Both the position numbers and the translations under genes were made by a program. From positions 31,856 to 95,855 of the forward strand of contig SAAO01000011.1 in the NCBI GenBank assembly GCA_009929375.1: DNA of 64,000 bases, given 5' to 3'. This document shows, piece after piece, positions 55,053 through 63,992 of this stretch (positions are counted from its first letter, which is position 1; each line of letters starts with the position of its first letter). The notes below the pieces were generated by a model. That model saw only the letters and a program-made list of their open reading frames with translations, searched no databases and was not told where the DNA came from. Origin of the DNA: Bacteroidia bacterium. GTDB lineage: Bacteria; Bacteroidota; Bacteroidia; Bacteroidales; Paludibacteraceae.

Positions 55053-55355
55053 TTAATATCTTTTTGAACCTCCTCCAAAACCACCCTGACGATTGTTAGA
55101 GTAAGTTTTTTCTTCACGAGGACGGGCTTCAGTTACCGCGATTACACGTTTATCGAATTCGCTTTCGTTCAATGCACTGATTGCCTTTTTGGCGGCTTCA
55201 TCATCTGACATTTCAACAAAGCCGTATCCTTTCGAACGTCCTGATAATTTGTCGGTTACTACGCGTGCAGAACTTACTTCACCATATTCTGCAAAAAGTT
55301 GTCTGAGGCCTTCGTCTTTTGTATCGAAGCTCAATTTAGCTACAAAAATGTTCAT
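55053..55355 (-). CDS. RNA-recognition-motif (RRM) protein
   Basis: A 100-residue single-RRM protein: RNP2 IFVAKL at 3-8 and RNP1 KGYGFVEM near 43-50, then a Gly/Arg-rich tail (NNRQGGFGGGSKRY). Such proteins bind RNA and are abundant in Bacteroidota. Its predicted promoter at 55490 gives a leader of about 128 nt, a feature of cold-shock-type mRNAs. Confidence 0.95.
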   Translation of the reverse strand: MNIFVAKLSFDTKDEGLRQLFAEYGEVSSARVVTDKLSGRSKGYGFVEMSDDEAAKKAISALNESEFDKRVIAVTEARPREEKTYSNNRQGGFGGGSKRY

Positions 55356-55489
55356 TTTGAAATAGGATTAAAAAGTTGAATTTTTATTGAATAGAAAGGC
55401 TGAGAGTAGATTCTATTTTTAATCCCTTTATTTTGAGAGAGTTGGATTGAATAGGAAATGACCCGGACTTGTTTTTTCAATTGTTTAGA

Positions 55490-55497
55490 CAAAGATA
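55490..55497 (-). promoter_or_regulatory. -7 promoter box for the RRM gene
   Basis: CAAAGATA is TATCTTTG on the minus strand, 135 nt upstream of the start, which implies a long leader. Confidence 0.5.
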
Positions 55498-55769
55498 CTC
55501 AAAATAGCTGTAATTCAATTATTTTAATACAATTATTATCGTTTACGGTTATCAATGTCGCAACATACTCACATAAATCGCAAGTTATCATGTCGTTTTT
55601 TTGCATATAACATAAGTCAGTGAATAAAATTGTAACAGATATGCAGACGAATTAAAATCCGAATGTACCCCGCTATATTAAGCTATCATAATCAACATAT
55701 TAATTCTGTATGTATTTTTATTAAAACAAAATCAAACGCACACAACATTAACAGAAATCTATGATTTTC

Positions 55770-55788
55770 AATTGTGAAATTCACAATT
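55770..55788. promoter_or_regulatory. Operator-like palindrome at the TonB-locus promoter
   Basis: AATTGTGAA-A-TTCACAATT is a perfect 9-bp inverted repeat about a single base. It ends 5 nt before the -7 box, so it covers the spacer of the promoter, where a repressor would block polymerase. Confidence 0.65.
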
Positions 55789-55793
55789 TTCTG

Positions 55794-55801
55794 TATCTTT
55801 G
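55794..55801 (+). promoter_or_regulatory. -7 promoter box for the TonB receptor operon
   Basis: TATCTTTG fits TAnnTTTG, 21 nt upstream of the first gene. Confidence 0.6.
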
Positions 55802-55821
55802 TAAAATTAAAATGAATAAAT

Positions 55822-56529
55822 ATGAGATTTATACATACATGTTTCTTTCTTTCTGCAATTAACTTCTTCATAACCGCCGCATTACCAACCGATAGTTGTA
55901 AAAAATTCAATTCAGAAATACAGGAATACTTTCAAACTACAGGTGCTCTATCAATAATATATCAGGGCATTGAGCAGGAAAAATACCCTGTAAACTATTT
56001 AAACAACCCGTACTTTGCAGATCCCGATTATACTCAGGGACAAGTATGGTTCAACGGAATTTTATATCCGAATGTAAATATGCGCTTCGATATGTACCGT
56101 CAGCAACTGATAGTGCAGGCGGAAAATCAGCCTTACAATATCCTCATTCCATACGAAAAGTTAGATTCAGCCATTATACATGGATTCAAACTGAAGTATT
56201 ATCCTGAAATTATCAGAAAAAATAATAGTTCCGGAGTTTGCAGATTGATATTATTTGATGAAAAAGTGAAGCTTTACATTCAGCCCGAAGCCTATTTAGT
56301 CAAGCAATCACAGAATCAAAATGTAAAATATAAATTCGTACAAAAGAATAGTTTTTTTATCGAAAAATCAGGAACACTTTATCCTGTAAAAAATTTACGT
56401 TCGCTACAGCATATTTTTCCGGTACAGAAGACTCAGATAGCGGAAATCTCAAAAACGCACAAATTAAATTACAAAAAAGATCCGGTTGGGAGTTTGCTGC
56501 TGGTACTTAAAAATCTCTCATTTGAATGA
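55822..56529 (+). CDS. Hypothetical exported protein, first gene of the TonB locus
   Basis: A 235-residue protein with signal peptide MRFIHTCFFLSAINFFITAALP. It is beta-rich, with a repeated pattern of short strands (YFADPDYTQGQVWFNGILYPNVNMRFDMY, given in parts as QGQVWFNG and VNMRFDMYRQQ) and a C-terminal HKLNYKKDPVGSLLLVLKNL. No family assigned with certainty, though such proteins often precede STN-TonB receptors in Bacteroidota. It overlaps the receptor start by 4 nt (ATGA), so translation is coupled. Confidence 0.7.
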   Translation: MRFIHTCFFLSAINFFITAALPTDSCKKFNSEIQEYFQTTGALSIIYQGIEQEKYPVNYLNNPYFADPDYTQGQVWFNGILYPNVNMRFDMYRQQLIVQAENQPYNILIPYEKLDSAIIHGFKLKYYPEIIRKNNSSGVCRLILFDEKVKLYIQPEAYLVKQSQNQNVKYKFVQKNSFFIEKSGTLYPVKNLRSLQHIFPVQKTQIAEISKTHKLNYKKDPVGSLLLVLKNLSFE

Positions 56530-59261
56530 AAAAAATATCCATCATTATATATCTTCTGATATTTATTTGCGTCTCTTCATTTGGTCAGCGTAGTGTCACT
56601 CTCGATGTCCAGTCGCAGCCGGCTACTAAATTACTCGAAGAAATACGTTTGCAAAGCGGTTTAAACATTTACTATATCACAGAAGAAACCGATTCTGTAC
56701 TTGTGACAGCAAAATGTAAGAATGCAGAGCCCTTGTCATTGCTGCAAAGCACACTTGTGAATAGTCCGCTTGTGCTAACAATTTTCGAACAGAATATTTT
56801 TGTACTGCGTAACAACAGGCTGATCACCGATTTCCCTGCACTCACTGCAAGCATTCTATACAATCGACAGAAAGATGCATCGGAAATGGCTTCGGAACTT
56901 CCCACGGGAAAAGTGCTGACAGCATCATCTGAATACAAACTGTATGAAATTGGTAAACCCGGATCGAATAAAAAGGCAAATATCAGTGGAAAAGTCCGGC
57001 ACTTTAAGACAGGAGAAACTGTAGCCGGAGCTACAATTATGATTGACAAGATAAATCTGGGAACTTCGAGCGATCAGCATGGAAAATACAACCTACAACT
57101 CGAACCTGGTTTTTACGAACTCAGAATTGCCGGTATAGGTATAAAGGAAACCAAAAGACAAATAAGAGTGAACGCTTCAGGACAGCTCGATATTGAAACT
57201 GAAGAAGAAGTTTTCTTAATGGACGAACTCACTATTCTGTCGAGCAAACTGAACAGAGTACGTGAAACCAGCATGGGAGTTGAACGGTTTAAGATTAAAG
57301 AAATCAAAAATATTCCCTCTGCTTTTGGCGAAGTTGATGTTCTGAAAGCTGTTATGGCACTTCCTGGTGTAAAATCATCGGGCGAAGTATCGTCGGGTTT
57401 TAATGTACGCGGAAGTTCATCAGATCAGAATCTGATTTTGCTCAATCAAAGTACCATTTTCAATCCCACACATTTATTTGGTCTGCTCTCGGTCTTTAAC
57501 CCCGATATGGTTGAAGATATGGAATTGTATATGAGCAATATTCCTGCAAAACATGGAGGAAGAATTGCGTCTGTACTCGATGTAAACGGTCGTTCAGGTA
57601 ACGATAAAAAAATCGGAGGTTCGGCAAGTTTGGGATTACTCACAAGCCGTCTGAATATGGAAGGTCCGTTGAGCAAAAAAACAACATTCAATGCAGGAGC
57701 AAGAATCAGTTACTCCGATTGGTTGCTGGGTTTTGTCCCCGATGACAGTGGATACAAAGATGGTAAAGCAGGATTCTATGATCTGAATGCAAACGTCAGA
57801 CACAAGGTAAATGAAAACAACACACTTACTGTAAATGGCTATTACAGTCACGATAACTATAGTTTTGTGCCTACCGAACTGTTTTCGTACAATAACATGA
57901 ATATTTCGGCCGAATGGCGACAGGTCATCAGGCCCGATCTAAATGTAAGTTATATTGCAGGTTACGACAAATACAGTAATAAGATTACAGACAGTACAAG
58001 CGAATATGATGCTTTCGATCTGGAAACTGCCATAAAACTGATACATGCTAAAGCCGACTTCAACTGGTATGCCAACCCAAATCATTCGCTCAATTTCGGC
58101 GTTAGTTCAAACCTGACAACCCTGCAACGGGGAAGTTTATCGCCGAATGGTGATTTATCGCTTATAAACCCTGAAAAAATTGAAAACGAACGTGCACTTG
58201 AATCGGCCATATACATAAGCGACGAATGGACTATTAACTCTAAACTGGCCATAAATGCAGGTTTGCGATACAGTTTATACAATTTTCTCGGCCCGCGTAC
58301 ATATTATCAGTACAACGAAAGTTTTTTGCCATCAGTAGGTACACTTACTGACACAGTTGACTTCAAAGGCCTTTTTCTGAAAAGTTATCATGGCCCTGAG
58401 TTTCGTTTTTCCGCACGATATCAGTTTAACAACAGTCTTTCGGTAAAAGCAGGTTTCAACACCATGCGACAGAACATTCACAAAATTTCGAATGCGACTG
58501 TCATGTCGCCTACCGATACATGGAAACTATCCGACATGCACATCAAACCACAAAACGGAATTCAGATTGCTGCCGGAATATATAAGAACTTTGCGAAAAA
58601 TGCATTCAATATTTCAACCGAAGTGTACTATAAAACCACTGCTAATTATCTTGATTACCGGAGTGGCGCACAGCTTATGATGAACGATCATATAGAAACT
58701 GAAGTTGTTGATACTGAAGGACAGGCTTACGGGATTGAACTTTCGATCAAAAAAAACACAGGAAAACTAAACGGCTGGATTAGTTATGCTTACGCGCGCA
58801 CTTTGTTACGTCAAAACAATCCTCTCATTACGAATCCTGTAAACAAAGGCAACTGGTATCCTGCCGATTACGACAAACCCCATGATTTCAAGTTTGTGGG
58901 TAATTACAAATTTACACACCGTTACAGCCTGTCTTGCAATGTATTTTACAACACAGGTCGTCCAATAACTTTACCAATTGCGAAATACCAGTTCTCAGGT
59001 GGTGAATATATTTATTATTCCGATAGAAATCAGCATCGCATTCCCGATTATTTCAGGGTAGATGCAGCTTTCAATATTGAACCAAGCCATCATCTTGTTT
59101 TGCTCACTCACAGTACTTTGTCGTTTGGCGTATATAACCTTACAGGCCGGGACAATGTATATTCAGTATATTACAAACTAAAATACGGTAAACTTCAGGG
59201 TTATCAGCTCTCAATATTCGGTGCTGCCATCCCTTATGTTTCTTACAATATCAAATTTTAA
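56526..59261 (+). CDS. TonB-dependent outer-membrane receptor with N-terminal STN domain
   Basis: A 911-residue receptor. After the signal peptide (MKKISIIIYLLIFICVSSFG), an STN domain spans about 25-100 (VTLDVQSQPATKLLEEIRLQSGLNIYYI, key part PATKLLEEI). A carboxypeptidase-regulatory beta domain follows at 150-235 (GKVRHFKTGETVAGATI), then a plug with VLKAVMALPGVKSSGEVSSGFNVRGS (key part GFNVRGSSSDQNL), then the barrel to the aromatic end YVSYNIKF. STN domains usually connect to a FecR-type anti-sigma factor, but none is adjacent. The overlap with DUF4249 supports joint function. Confidence 0.93.
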   Translation: MKKISIIIYLLIFICVSSFGQRSVTLDVQSQPATKLLEEIRLQSGLNIYYITEETDSVLVTAKCKNAEPLSLLQSTLVNSPLVLTIFEQNIFVLRNNRLITDFPALTASILYNRQKDASEMASELPTGKVLTASSEYKLYEIGKPGSNKKANISGKVRHFKTGETVAGATIMIDKINLGTSSDQHGKYNLQLEPGFYELRIAGIGIKETKRQIRVNASGQLDIETEEEVFLMDELTILSSKLNRVRETSMGVERFKIKEIKNIPSAFGEVDVLKAVMALPGVKSSGEVSSGFNVRGSSSDQNLILLNQSTIFNPTHLFGLLSVFNPDMVEDMELYMSNIPAKHGGRIASVLDVNGRSGNDKKIGGSASLGLLTSRLNMEGPLSKKTTFNAGARISYSDWLLGFVPDDSGYKDGKAGFYDLNANVRHKVNENNTLTVNGYYSHDNYSFVPTELFSYNNMNISAEWRQVIRPDLNVSYIAGYDKYSNKITDSTSEYDAFDLETAIKLIHAKADFNWYANPNHSLNFGVSSNLTTLQRGSLSPNGDLSLINPEKIENERALESAIYISDEWTINSKLAINAGLRYSLYNFLGPRTYYQYNESFLPSVGTLTDTVDFKGLFLKSYHGPEFRFSARYQFNNSLSVKAGFNTMRQNIHKISNATVMSPTDTWKLSDMHIKPQNGIQIAAGIYKNFAKNAFNISTEVYYKTTANYLDYRSGAQLMMNDHIETEVVDTEGQAYGIELSIKKNTGKLNGWISYAYARTLLRQNNPLITNPVNKGNWYPADYDKPHDFKFVGNYKFTHRYSLSCNVFYNTGRPITLPIAKYQFSGGEYIYYSDRNQHRIPDYFRVDAAFNIEPSHHLVLLTHSTLSFGVYNLTGRDNVYSVYYKLKYGKLQGYQLSIFGAAIPYVSYNIKF

Positions 59262-59265
59262 ACGC

Positions 59266-60393
59266 ATGCGATTAAAAATTAAACATATCATTTTATTTTT
59301 CGTCATTTACAGCCTGCAATCCTGTATCTCGGAATATAATCCTACCGAATTAGCCGGTAATCCTGACATTATTGTTGTGGATGGCATTATTACGAATGGT
59401 GAAACAGTGGTCAGATTATCGAAAAGTATCGGAATAAATGAAAAATTCAGTTCCGCTAAGCATCTCTACAACGCTAAAGTATATGTGGAAACCGGCAATG
59501 GCGAACTATCCGAACAGGCCAAAATGACTGAAGCCGGAAAATATGTGATCGCAAATGTGGATTTAAAAGCGGACAGGGAATATCGCTTAAAGATTATTTA
59601 CAACGAAGACACTCTGGTATCTGAATTCCTGTCTCCCTTGCACACACCCGAGATTGACAGCATAACATGGAAAAAACCAGCTCCGGGGGCTGCTGTGGAA
59701 TTATTCGTTCACGCTAAAGACACCAGCAATCTGCAACGCTTTTATCGCTGGACATACGAAGAAATCTGGGAATATACAGCAAAACTTTATGCTAATGTAG
59801 GTATCAATCCTATCGACTCAAGCAGAGTGCTTTACGATGAAGTGAACGGACCACGAAACGAAAGATATTATTGCTGGAATTACAAAAAATCAAGCAGTTT
59901 TATACTTGAATCCTCTGCAAACCTGTCAGATAATATAATTCGCTACAAAAAAATTCACGAAATACCTGCAACCAACAATCGGCTGTCGGTGCTCTATTAT
60001 ATTATTGTAAATCAGTACCACGTAAGAAAAAGTGCATACGATTATTTTGAAAATCAACAAAAGAATATTGAATCAATGGGAAGCATTTTTGCCCCCATCC
60101 CGTCTGAAATGAAAGGTAATATAAAATGTATCAACAGGGAAATTCCGGTTATCGGATTCGTTGATGTAGCCTTTAACACCAGTAATTATTTGTATATCTC
60201 CGGCGATGAAAACCTCTACGAATCACCCTATACATTTTGTGAAGTTTCTAAAGAAATGGAACCCGGATATTTACCCTACACTTTCGACCCAATGTCGGGA
60301 GATATGGATTACGCACCTGCTCATTGTATCGATTGTCTGAAAATGGGCGGAACAAAAAACAAACCCGATTTCTGGCCAAACAGTCATTTATAA
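59266..60393 (+). CDS. DUF4249 lipoprotein, partner of the TonB receptor
   Basis: A 375-residue lipoprotein; the start at 59266 (MRLKIKHIILFFVIYSLQSC) gives a lipobox-like LQSC at Cys20, while the longer frame overlaps the receptor. The mature part shows the DUF4249 pattern: DIIVVDGIITNGET, VRLSKSIG, then a beta-rich domain with a Cys-rich end (APAHCIDCLKMGGTKNKPDFW). DUF4249 proteins are usually next to TonB receptors and are thought to aid their loading or plug function. It begins 5 nt after the receptor. Confidence 0.9.
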   Translation: MRLKIKHIILFFVIYSLQSCISEYNPTELAGNPDIIVVDGIITNGETVVRLSKSIGINEKFSSAKHLYNAKVYVETGNGELSEQAKMTEAGKYVIANVDLKADREYRLKIIYNEDTLVSEFLSPLHTPEIDSITWKKPAPGAAVELFVHAKDTSNLQRFYRWTYEEIWEYTAKLYANVGINPIDSSRVLYDEVNGPRNERYYCWNYKKSSSFILESSANLSDNIIRYKKIHEIPATNNRLSVLYYIIVNQYHVRKSAYDYFENQQKNIESMGSIFAPIPSEMKGNIKCINREIPVIGFVDVAFNTSNYLYISGDENLYESPYTFCEVSKEMEPGYLPYTFDPMSGDMDYAPAHCIDCLKMGGTKNKPDFWPNSHL

Positions 60394-60448
60394 ATCATTT
60401 AGCAAAGTAAAAAAAATACTGCGGCAACATCATTAAAACTCGGAAAAA

Positions 60449-62092
60449 ATGAGAAATAAATTCATTATATATATTCTGTTTTGCCTTCTTTTGCCTGTTC
60501 AGAGCAAAGCTGAATGGAAAGAAAGAATAGTGCTCGAAACCGACAAAGATATTTATCTTGCTGGTGAAAAAATCCTGTTTTCAGTCACGACAACTGACAC
60601 ACTGAACCGTATTGCAGATTTTAGTAAAGTAGCATATGCCGAACTTTTGAGCGATGCAAAATCTGAATCACAGGTCACAATAAGCATTTCAGAATCGTTG
60701 GGCAATGGATATATTGAAATTCCCGAAAATCTTAAAACAGGGTATTACAGACTGGTGGCTTACACCAGATATATGCGCAACGAAGGCTCCGGAGCTTTTT
60801 CACGTAAGCTCATTGCCGTGGTTAATCCAATGACATTTGACACTGAAAATCTGACACCAACCGTTGTCAGAAACAGTGCCCCGAAGCAAAGTGCAGGTTC
60901 AGGTTTTCAGATCGGCACAGACAAACAAAAATATTCAAAGCGATCAACAGGCAATCTTCAGATAAGCAATATTCCACAGGACGCTCAGATGGTTTCAGCC
61001 AGCATAAGCAGGTATGATGAAATAACCAATCCGGCTGATTCTGTTTTTCAGGAGGATACCTTTAAAAACGATTATGTATTTCTGCCTGAATATGAGGGAC
61101 AAATAATCAATGCCCGACTCATCGACAATAATAACAATCCAATTTCGGGAAAAGGAAAAACTGATATCTATCTTTCGAGTCCGGGCGAAGGTCCTATGAT
61201 TTACAAAGGAAAAACTGACAATCACGGAAATGTTTTTTTTGTGACTGAAAAGTTCTCTTTAAAGTCTGAAATCGCCACTGTCATCAATACAGGAAAGGCT
61301 GAAAACATAAAAATCGACATTTTATCGCCCTATGCCTCTGAACCGGTTGGCAAACTTCCTGAATTATTAATCGACTCAGTGACATTAAAGAGTTTATTGC
61401 AATCAAGCGTGGGAATGCAGGCAAAAAAGCTTTTCAGAATACCGTCTTTGAAATCTGACACCCTGAATTTAAGTTCGCTTTACAAGCCCTATAAAACTTA
61501 CAAGCTCGATGAATATACCAGATTCAACACGCTTGAAGAAGTAATTGTGGAGTTTGTGACCAATGTAAAATTTCAGAAAATTGAAAATGCAAGGAAATTA
61601 TCTGTAATTTCTCACGAAACCGGAACGTACACATTTGGAAATACTCTTGTTTTGCTCGATAACATACCTGTATTCGACCATGAACTGCTACTTAATTTCA
61701 ACCCTTTGTATATTGATGAAATTAAAATATTCTTAGGAAAATATGTGTTTGGTGGAACTTATTTCGATGGTATTGTGTCATTCAATACATACAAACGTAA
61801 CTACAATGGCTTCAAGCTCGACGCTTCCACATCAATTGTAAATTATCCGGTTTTACAATCCGGTTCTACAACCATTGAAACTCTGACAGAGTCAACCACA
61901 ATGCCTGAAAAAAACACACCGGACTTCAGACACACACTACTTTGGCAACCTTCTTTACAAACAAGCGGACAGAAGCTGATTTCAATTCCTTTCAACACAA
62001 GCGACTATACCGGGAAATTCAGAATAAAAGTAAATGTACTTACTAAAAAAGGAGAGCTTATCAACAGAGTTGACTTTATAGAAGTAGAATAA
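60449..62092 (+). CDS. MG2-like exported protein, last gene of the TonB locus
   Basis: A 547-residue exported protein with signal peptide MRNKFIIYILFCLLLPVQSKA. Residues about 25-125 resemble a macroglobulin (MG2-like) beta domain (ETDKDIYLAGEKILFSVTT, YRLVAYTRYMRN). A regulatory-like domain covers about 205-260 (YEGQIINARLIDNNNNPISGKG). A plug-like part NTLEEVIVEFVT lies near 365, ahead of a beta-rich C-terminus. Such proteins accompany TonB/DUF4249 pairs in Bacteroidota. No enzyme motif seen. Confidence 0.78.
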   Translation: MRNKFIIYILFCLLLPVQSKAEWKERIVLETDKDIYLAGEKILFSVTTTDTLNRIADFSKVAYAELLSDAKSESQVTISISESLGNGYIEIPENLKTGYYRLVAYTRYMRNEGSGAFSRKLIAVVNPMTFDTENLTPTVVRNSAPKQSAGSGFQIGTDKQKYSKRSTGNLQISNIPQDAQMVSASISRYDEITNPADSVFQEDTFKNDYVFLPEYEGQIINARLIDNNNNPISGKGKTDIYLSSPGEGPMIYKGKTDNHGNVFFVTEKFSLKSEIATVINTGKAENIKIDILSPYASEPVGKLPELLIDSVTLKSLLQSSVGMQAKKLFRIPSLKSDTLNLSSLYKPYKTYKLDEYTRFNTLEEVIVEFVTNVKFQKIENARKLSVISHETGTYTFGNTLVLLDNIPVFDHELLLNFNPLYIDEIKIFLGKYVFGGTYFDGIVSFNTYKRNYNGFKLDASTSIVNYPVLQSGSTTIETLTESTTMPEKNTPDFRHTLLWQPSLQTSGQKLISIPFNTSDYTGKFRIKVNVLTKKGELINRVDFIEVE

Positions 62093-62116
62093 CTTTAGCG
62101 GACTACAAACAAAAAA

Positions 62117-62149
62117 AACTGTAAGCAATATGCTTACAGTTTTTTTTTT
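62117..62149 (+). terminator. Terminator after the MG2-like gene
   Basis: A 10-bp stem (ACTGTAAGCA at 62118-62127 with TGCTTACAGT at 62131-62140) is followed by nine T residues. Confidence 0.88.
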
Positions 62150-62162
62150 GCGGAGAGAGAGG
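62150..62162. other. Possible left attachment site: tRNA-Ser 3'-end-like sequence
   Basis: GCGGAGAGAGAGG is, on the minus strand, CCTCTCTCTCCGC, the typical 3' end of bacterial tRNA-Ser (acceptor TCTCTCC, discriminator G). The rest of a tRNA is absent. It follows the terminator of the TonB locus and precedes an integrase, which is the expected layout of attL. Thirteen bases are few, so chance is possible. Confidence 0.4.
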
Positions 62163-62225
62163 CTCCCACCACCCATAATCACTGCATTTCACCACATATC
62201 AAAATGTGCTAATAATCAATTAGTT

Positions 62226-62251
62226 ATATTTTGTTTAAGCAAACAAAATAT
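62226..62251. repeat. 11-bp perfect inverted repeat upstream of the integrase
   Basis: ATATTTTGTTT-AAGC-AAACAAAATAT can form a cruciform. It may bind the recombinase or its directionality factor. Confidence 0.6.
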
Positions 62252-62280
62252 CATTGAAAATCATTGCATATCTCGAAAAT

Positions 62281-62307
62281 AGTCCCTATATTTGTATTGT
62301 AGGGACT
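62281..62307 (+). promoter_or_regulatory. Integrase promoter within an inverted repeat
   Basis: AGTCCCTA (62281-62288) and TAGGGACT (62300-62307) flank the -7 box TATATTTG (62287-62294). A TTG lies 20 nt before the box at 62264-62266. The repeat would place a dimeric repressor on the transcription start. Confidence 0.6.
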
Positions 62308-62320
62308 AAAAATTTAGACT

Positions 62321-63667
62321 ATGCAAATCAAAAGAAGATACTTATTCTTTCCCGACAAAGAAGGAACAGAAAAGACAGGTTACAAACCTGATGGAAAATT
62401 GCGCTTTCGTATTCGATACGGTCATGGCTCTATAGTGGCGTTTAATGTTGGCTATCGGGTAAAACTCGATATGTGGATAACCGAAGCCCAAAGATGTAAA
62501 TCAGGAAGTACACACGGTGAAAAGAAAATATCTGCAACCGAAATCAATAATGAGATACAACGCCTGGAAAACTTAGCCACAGAAGTTTTCAAAATGTTCG
62601 AGGTAAACAACAACCTTCCAACTGAAAGTGAGTTTCGCGAAGCTTTTAATGAAGCTAATGATAAATATCTCGGCAAACCTGCTGCAGGTAAGTCACCAAA
62701 GACTTTCTTTGAAATCTTTGATGAGTTTACCAACACCATGGGTGTTCAAAACCAATGGACCAAAGCTACCTACACTAAATTCGCAGCTATCAGGAAGCAC
62801 CTGTATACCTTTAATTCAAAGTTAAGTTTCGATACATTATCTGACAATGATATGCTCAAATATGTCGCATATCTACATAGTTTAGACTTCAGAAATACAA
62901 CCATTGACAAAAATGTTGATTTTGTCAAATGGTTTATCAAATGGGCATATGGTCAAAACTATTATCAGGGCAATGTTCACCTTACTTTCAGACCCAAATT
63001 TAAAGGTACAGACGGGAATCAAAAAGAAGTCATTCACCTTACCTGGGATGAATTGAATCACCTCTATGAGTTTGATTTTTCAAAAGCCAGGAAAGAAATA
63101 AAACCAAACGAATTTCAACCCCTTGATCCTGAAAATGCTAAAGCATTGGAAAGAATAAGAGATGTATTCTGTTTTACCTGTTTCACTGGTTTAAGATATT
63201 CCGATGTGGCGAAATTAAGCAAGGCTGATGTGAAATCAACTTACATATCCATTGTAACACAAAAGACTTCAGACGGCATTAGAGTCGAATTAAATGATTT
63301 TAGCAAGGAAATACTTGATAAGTATAAAAATGCTCAATTCAAAAATGACAAAGTTCTACCTGTCATTTCAAATCAAAAAATGAACGAACAACTTAAAGAT
63401 ATGGGAGAGATTGCCGGAATAAATGAACCTCAACGTATTGTTTATTTTAAGGGCAACCAACGTGTCGAAGAAGTTCACCCAAAATACTCACTTCTTACTA
63501 CTCATTGCGGTCGACGTACTTTTATTGTAAATGCGTTGTATTTGAACATACCGGCAGAAGTAATTATGAGATGGACTGGACACAGCGATTACAAAGCAAT
63601 GAAACCCTATGTAAAGATCGTTGACGAATTAAAAGTACAGGAAATGAATAAGTTTAACCGAAAATAA
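62321..63667 (+). CDS. Tyrosine recombinase (site-specific integrase)
   Basis: A 448-residue Bacteroidota-type phage/ICE integrase. The N-terminus (MQIKRRYLFFP) holds an arm-binding region, then a SAM-like core-binding domain spans about 120-215. The catalytic domain has Arg in TGLRYSDVAKL (about residue 290), H395 and R398 in HCGRR, H421 in TGHSDYK and the nucleophile Y430 in MKPYVKI. All catalytic residues are present, so it should be active. It probably mobilises an element that extends right of the window. Confidence 0.94.
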   Translation: MQIKRRYLFFPDKEGTEKTGYKPDGKLRFRIRYGHGSIVAFNVGYRVKLDMWITEAQRCKSGSTHGEKKISATEINNEIQRLENLATEVFKMFEVNNNLPTESEFREAFNEANDKYLGKPAAGKSPKTFFEIFDEFTNTMGVQNQWTKATYTKFAAIRKHLYTFNSKLSFDTLSDNDMLKYVAYLHSLDFRNTTIDKNVDFVKWFIKWAYGQNYYQGNVHLTFRPKFKGTDGNQKEVIHLTWDELNHLYEFDFSKARKEIKPNEFQPLDPENAKALERIRDVFCFTCFTGLRYSDVAKLSKADVKSTYISIVTQKTSDGIRVELNDFSKEILDKYKNAQFKNDKVLPVISNQKMNEQLKDMGEIAGINEPQRIVYFKGNQRVEEVHPKYSLLTTHCGRRTFIVNALYLNIPAEVIMRWTGHSDYKAMKPYVKIVDELKVQEMNKFNRK

Positions 63668-63668
63668 T

Positions 63669-63926
63669 ATGGAGCAAGTATATAAAATTATCGATATCAT
63701 TGATGATGAATTATTGAAATTGCACCACGCTTCTACTGAAGGTGGGGCTTATTCACATTTCAATTTTAAACAAGCACTAAAAATGCTCAATGATGAATTT
63801 CTCAAACATGGCATGAATGATTATGCAAAAATTAAAGCAAGTCAATACGTGAACGTTTTCTATGATTTATGCAACACTGAAGCTGAGTGCTGTTTTGTAC
63901 GTAGTCGACCCTTAAAAAGTCCATAA
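63669..63926 (+). CDS. Small hypothetical protein downstream of the integrase
   Basis: An 85-residue protein (MEQVYKIIDIIDDELLKLHH) starting 1 nt after the integrase stop region. It is helical and Cys-poor, except for LCNTEAECC near residue 70-77. No family recognised. Its position suggests an excision or element-control factor, but that is conjecture. Confidence 0.65.
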   Translation: MEQVYKIIDIIDDELLKLHHASTEGGAYSHFNFKQALKMLNDEFLKHGMNDYAKIKASQYVNVFYDLCNTEAECCFVRSRPLKSP

Positions 63927-63984
63927 ACATAAGATTATCAGTAAAATAAATCTTAAAAGTATTGTGTACATCTGCAAGTTTTAG

Positions 63985-63992
63985 TATATTTG
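63985..63992 (+). promoter_or_regulatory. -7 promoter box for a gene right of the window
   Basis: TATATTTG fits TAnnTTTG, 8 nt before the window end; its gene is not visible. Confidence 0.4.

Larger units (their letters stand above)
55356..55821. other. Divergent region between the RRM gene and the TonB locus
   Basis: This 466-nt gap has a minus-strand promoter box for the RRM gene (55490-55497), a long AT-rich middle, and the palindromic operator plus -7 box of the TonB locus at its right end. No gene seen. Confidence 0.6.

Noticed and set aside
55770..55788. Classical CRP site (TGTGA-N6-TCACA)
   Set aside because: The half-sites match but are only 3 nt apart, not 6, so it is noted as a palindromic operator without naming the regulator.
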